From Rhodobiaceae bacterium (lineage in GTDB: Bacteria > Pseudomonadota > Alphaproteobacteria > Puniceispirillales > Puniceispirillaceae): a DNA stretch of 36,013 bases. A program made the translations under genes and the position numbers. Below, one piece after another: positions 33,220 to 36,013 of the stretch. How positions within the stretch are numbered: the first letter of the stretch is position 1; every line of letters begins with the position of its first letter. The stretch covers positions 1 to 36,013 of the forward strand of contig JAAZUU010000010.1 in assembly GCA_018624035.1 (NCBI GenBank), written 5' to 3'. The notes under the pieces are model-generated. The model did not search any database. It was given only the letters and a program-made list of their open reading frames with translations, and was not told where the DNA came from.

Positions 33220-34029
33220 ATGACATCCCCAATGATCAAGATCGGCATTCCGGGCGCGGCCGGCCGCATGGGCCGTATGCTGATCTGTGAGATTGCCGCC
33301 GCGCCTGACCTTGAGCTGGTCGCGGCGACCGACCGGGCTGACTCCGACGCGCTTGGCCAGGATAGTGGTCTGCTTGCCGGCACCGGCACGAATAATGTGT
33401 TGATCTCGGACAATCCGGAAACCCTCGCCGGCGCTGATGTGCTGATCGATTTCACCAGCCCGGCCGCGAGTGTCGCGCATGCCGGAATTGCGGCGGGTCA
33501 GGGCTGTGCCATGGTGGTTGGTACCACCGGTCTGTCGGGTGATGACGAGGCCGCGCTGGCCGCGGCGGCGAACTCCGTCCCGCTTGTCTACTGCGCCAAT
33601 ACCTCGGTCGGCGTCACGCTGCTGGCAAAGCTTGTCGAACAGGTGGCGGCGCAGCTTGTCGAGGGGTGGGACATCGAAATTCTGGAAGCGCATCATCATC
33701 ACAAGGTCGATGCCCCCTCCGGCACCGCGCTGGCGCTTGGCGAGGCGGCGGCGCGCGGACGCGGGGTCAGGCTTGATGACGTGTCCGACATCGTCCGCCA
33801 GGGCCAGACAGGCGCGCGCAAGCAGGGCGATATCGGGTTCGCGGTGCTTCGCGGCGGTGATGTCACGGGGGAACATTCGGTGATTTTCTTCGGTGATTCA
33901 GAGCGGGTCGAGATTTCGCACAAGGCGACCGATCGCGCTATCTTTGCCCGAGGCGCCTTGCGGGCGGCGCGTTTTGCCGCCGCGGCAAAGGCCGGATTCT
34001 ATGACATGAATGACGTTCTGGCAGGCTAG
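33220..34029 (+). CDS. dapB: 4-hydroxy-tetrahydrodipicolinate reductase
   Basis: DapB reduces the product of DapA with NAD(P)H in the lysine and meso-diaminopimelate pathway, so it serves both amino acid and cell-wall synthesis. The 269-residue protein starts IKIGIPGAAGRMGRMLI with the nucleotide-binding GxxGRMG. DFTSPAASVAH and the substrate-binding EAHHHHKVDAPSGTAL (about 158-173) follow. It is complete. dnaK-dnaJ-dapB is a typical alphaproteobacterial order. It ends 30 bp before the convergent tdk stop. Confidence 0.97.
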   Translation: MTSPMIKIGIPGAAGRMGRMLICEIAAAPDLELVAATDRADSDALGQDSGLLAGTGTNNVLISDNPETLAGADVLIDFTSPAASVAHAGIAAGQGCAMVVGTTGLSGDDEAALAAAANSVPLVYCANTSVGVTLLAKLVEQVAAQLVEGWDIEILEAHHHHKVDAPSGTALALGEAAARGRGVRLDDVSDIVRQGQTGARKQGDIGFAVLRGGDVTGEHSVIFFGDSERVEISHKATDRAIFARGALRAARFAAAAKAGFYDMNDVLAG

Positions 34030-34059
34030 CGTCCCGGTTAGTCTCCGGTGACGCCCCGA

Positions 34060-34641
34060 TCACGCCCCGGCCATCGTTTCCACCCAATGACGACGGCACA
34101 GTGAGATATAGCGTTCATTGCCGCCAATCTCGACCTGAGCACCCTCGCGGATCACCCGGCCCTCATCATCCTGTCTGACAACCATCGTCGCCTTGCGCCC
34201 GCAATGGCAGATGGTGCGGATTTCCCGCAGCACATCGGCAATCGCCAGAAGCCGCGCGCTGCCGGGAAACATGTTGCCCTGAAAATCCGTGCGAAGGCCA
34301 TAGCACATCACCGGAATGCCCATCTCATCGGCGATGCCGGCCAGCTGCCAGACCTGTGTGTCGGTCAGGAATTGCGCCTCGTCGACCATCACACAGGCAA
34401 GCGGTGTGCTGGCATTCTCGGCGGCAACAAGCGCGGTCATGTCGGTGTCGCCATCGAACACGAAAGCTGTCGATTCCAGGCCGATCCGTGACCCGATCCT
34501 GCCCGCACCAACCCGGTCATCGAGCCGCGCGGTCAGCAGCAGCGTGCTCATCCCGCGCTCGCGATAATTGTGTGAGGCCTGCAGAAGGATGGTTGATTTG
34601 CCGGCATTCATCGCGGCGTATGAAAAATACAGCTTGGCCAT
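34060..34641 (-). CDS. tdk: Thymidine kinase
   Basis: Tdk phosphorylates thymidine to dTMP in pyrimidine salvage. The 193-residue type-II enzyme has the P-loop MNAGKS in its first 20 residues, the catalytic DEAQF region and a C-terminal zinc knuckle formed by CHCGRKA and SLCRRHW. The start at 34641 has GGAGGG upstream; the frame stays open to 34812 but the extension is unrelated to Tdk. It is divergent from upp, with a 114-bp space that should carry both promoters. Confidence 0.96.
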   Translation of the reverse strand: MAKLYFSYAAMNAGKSTILLQASHNYRERGMSTLLLTARLDDRVGAGRIGSRIGLESTAFVFDGDTDMTALVAAENASTPLACVMVDEAQFLTDTQVWQLAGIADEMGIPVMCYGLRTDFQGNMFPGSARLLAIADVLREIRTICHCGRKATMVVRQDDEGRVIREGAQVEIGGNERYISLCRRHWVETMAGA

Positions 34642-34755
34642 CGGAACCCTCCTAGAACGGCCCGCCATACTGCCGCCGGGCGCGGCTTTTGTGAATGGAA
34701 AAAGCGCGGCTTTATGGGTAATGTCATGCGATACCATCCGAAGGAGCACAGCAAT

Positions 34756-35400
34756 ATGAACGCGTCGCAGATACCCGGTTTGACGGTGATGGATCACCCG
34801 CTCGTCGATCACAAGCTTTCAATTCTCCGTGATCATGAGAGCCCGCCACATCGCTTCCGGCAGACGCTTCACGAACTGTCCTGGCTTCTGGCCTATCCGG
34901 CCTTCGCGGCGCTGAAGACGGAAGGCGTGGACATACAGACACCGCTCGAGGTGACGAGCTGTCAGGCGATGCAACCCCCCTATCCGTGCCTTGTCTCGAT
35001 TCTGCGCGCCGGCAACGGGCTTATCGACGGTTTCAGCCAGGTCTGCCCCGAGGCCAGTGTCGGGCATCTCGGCCTTTACCGGGATCATGACACGATGGCA
35101 CCGATCTCCTATTACAACAGCCTGCCAACCGATATCACCCAGCGGCAGGTCATTCTTGGCGATCCGATGCTGGCCACCGGCGGCAGCGCGGTGATGGCGC
35201 TGGACACGCTTCGTGAAATCGGCGTCAGGGACATTGTCTTTTCCTGTCTTGTGGCAGCGCCGGAAGGCGTGAAGGCGCTTCATGACGCGCACCCCGATGT
35301 ACCCATCGTCACCGCCGCGCTTGACCGTGAGCTGAACGAATCCTGTTATATCCTGCCGGGTCTTGGTGATGCTGGTGACAGGATCTACGGCACCGGCTGA
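34756..35400 (+). CDS. upp: Uracil phosphoribosyltransferase
   Basis: Upp makes UMP from uracil and PRPP, the main route of uracil salvage. The 214-residue protein has VMDHPLVDHKLSILRD near the N-terminus, ILRAGNGLIDG in the middle and the PRPP-binding GDPMLATGGSA (about 137-147), and ends with GLGDAGDRIYGT, as in the family. The start at 34756 has AAGGAG about 9 bases upstream. It is convergent with cdd, with a 14-bp palindrome between them. Confidence 0.97.
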   Translation: MNASQIPGLTVMDHPLVDHKLSILRDHESPPHRFRQTLHELSWLLAYPAFAALKTEGVDIQTPLEVTSCQAMQPPYPCLVSILRAGNGLIDGFSQVCPEASVGHLGLYRDHDTMAPISYYNSLPTDITQRQVILGDPMLATGGSAVMALDTLREIGVRDIVFSCLVAAPEGVKALHDAHPDVPIVTAALDRELNESCYILPGLGDAGDRIYGTG

Positions 35401-35410
35401 GCGGCGGGGA

Positions 35411-35424
35411 AGACACCGGTGTCT
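35411..35424. other. 14-bp perfect palindrome between upp and cdd
   Basis: AGACACCGGTGTCT is a perfect palindrome between the convergent upp and cdd genes; its right end touches the cdd stop codon. With no loop it cannot form an efficient terminator stem, and no T-run follows. It may be a protein-binding site or chance. Confidence 0.5.
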
Positions 35425-35827
35425 AGTCGCTCAGATTCTCCGGCCCGAAGCTTTCCGGCAACAGCTCGTCAAGGGTGAACCGCCGTTGCAACCCGTCCGG
35501 TGCGCCAACAAGAACAGGCGTTTCCCCGGCGCCGAACTCGCGAATGCGCTGGCGGCAGGCACCGCAGGGTGTGCACAGAAGATTGCCGTCACCGCCAGCT
35601 ACGGCGATCATCGCGATCCGCCTGCCACCCGCCATCACCATCGCGGCGATGGCGCTTGCCTCGGCACAGTTGCCAACCGGATAGGCGGCATTCTCGACAT
35701 TCGCTCCGACATGAAGGGCACCGGTCTCGTCAAGGATCGCGGCGCCGACCGGAAATTTGGAATAGGGAGCATAGGCACGGCTCATGGCGGCGATCGCGGC
35801 GGTCATCAGCTTTTCGTCATCCTGCAT
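35423..35827 (-). CDS. cdd: Cytidine deaminase
   Basis: Cdd converts cytidine and deoxycytidine to uridine and deoxyuridine. The 134-residue protein has the catalytic zinc motif CAEASAI (the C-A-E of the HAE/CAE signature) and PCGACRQ with the two further zinc cysteines, plus PYSKFPVGAAI at the N-terminus. The start at 35827 has GGAGG upstream; an ATG at 35842 in the same frame is less likely. It lies 42 bp after the end of an ABC permease gene and runs in the same direction, so uptake and deamination are probably linked. Confidence 0.95.
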   Translation of the reverse strand: MQDDEKLMTAAIAAMSRAYAPYSKFPVGAAILDETGALHVGANVENAAYPVGNCAEASAIAAMVMAGGRRIAMIAVAGGDGNLLCTPCGACRQRIREFGAGETPVLVGAPDGLQRRFTLDELLPESFGPENLSD

Positions 35828-35855
35828 CGATGCCTCCCGCATGTTGCACCCGACT

Positions 35856-35867
35856 ATGTCTAGACAT
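35856..35867. other. 12-bp palindrome between the permease gene and cdd
   Basis: ATGTCTAGACAT is a perfect 12-bp palindrome in the 42-bp gap upstream of cdd. It could be an operator site. It is too short for a terminator. Confidence 0.4.
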
Positions 35868-35869
35868 GA

Positions 35870-36013
35870 CTATTCCTTGACATAGGGCTTGCCGATGGCG
35901 GCTGGCGGGCGCGCCTGGCCGACAAGGCCGGCAACCACGACAATGGTCGCGATATAGGGCGCCATTGACAGGAACTCCGACGGAATCGGGGTGTTCAGGA
36001 TCGACAGCTTCTG
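35870..36013 (-). CDS. ABC transporter permease, C-terminal end (probable nucleoside importer)
   Basis: The gene continues beyond the window; only the last 47 residues and stop are visible. The sequence ends with LNTPIPSEFLSMAPYIATI, then a short hydrophobic stretch VVVAGLVGQARPPAAIGKPYVKE, which fits the end of the second permease of BMP-family nucleoside (YufPQ/NupPQ-like) ABC importers. Its place directly upstream of cdd supports a nucleoside substrate. The assignment rests on this short tail and context, so the substrate is not certain. Confidence 0.72.
   Translation of the reverse strand, partial: QKLSILNTPIPSEFLSMAPYIATIVVVAGLVGQARPPAAIGKPYVKE

Noticed and set aside
1-36013. tRNA, rRNA, CRISPR, transposon or prophage
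   Set aside because: No cloverleaf, rRNA core, regularly spaced repeat array, transposase or integrase motif was seen; the repeats found are directly adjacent short units without spacers of CRISPR length.

Overview
The window is a gene-dense, GC-rich stretch of an alphaproteobacterial chromosome. The gene order and several proteins (two-BON lipoprotein, TimA/Tim44-like protein, HemJ, LppC-type lipoprotein, PPDK-type regulatory protein) point to Alphaproteobacteria. A streamlined marine lineage such as SAR116 or another Rhodospirillales-like group is plausible, but the sequence alone does not prove it. I saw no tRNA, rRNA, CRISPR array, insertion sequence or phage gene.

Region 1 (1-9791) is the classical origin-proximal arm: holA 3' end, parB, parA, rsmG, mnmG, mnmE, ogt, rho, hemJ, hemE. 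All read leftward except holA and ogt. It holds one perfect parS palindrome inside rsmG and one 15/16 copy inside ogt, both coding for the same peptide DVSRET.

Region 2 (9792-10141) is the only non-coding gap above 300 bp. It lies between leftward hemE and rightward ppsR, has an AT-rich stretch and three DnaA-box-like 9-mers, and is the best candidate for the chromosomal origin oriC. This is the main finding.

Region 3 (10142-17034) is the opposite arm: ppsR, maf, coaE, dnaQ, then secB and fxsA leftward, then timA, smr, an XRE-type regulator, a GNAT acetyltransferase and a HIT protein. aroE and mltA, which often sit in this order in related genomes, are absent here.

Region 4 (17116-27777) holds comM, gshB, a BON-domain lipoprotein, yraN, rsmI, an LppC-family lipoprotein, hemW, rdgB, rph and hrcA, plus an unrecognised zinc-ribbon membrane protein.

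Region 5 (27884-34029) is the chaperone block: an unrecognised acidic protein with a Lys/Ala-rich tail, then grpE, dnaK and dnaJ, then dapB. A sigma-32-like promoter precedes dnaK and a hairpin separates dnaK from dnaJ. Region 6 (34060-36013) is pyrimidine salvage: tdk, upp, cdd and the end of an ABC permease likely to carry nucleosides.

Two themes run through the window. First, short tandem or near-tandem direct repeats of 13-16 bp (one of 39 bp), unrelated in sequence, sit at gene edges or inside low-complexity protein segments at many loci. Second, three convergent gene pairs end on one shared CTAG palindrome, so both genes stop with TAG and no space is left for a terminator.
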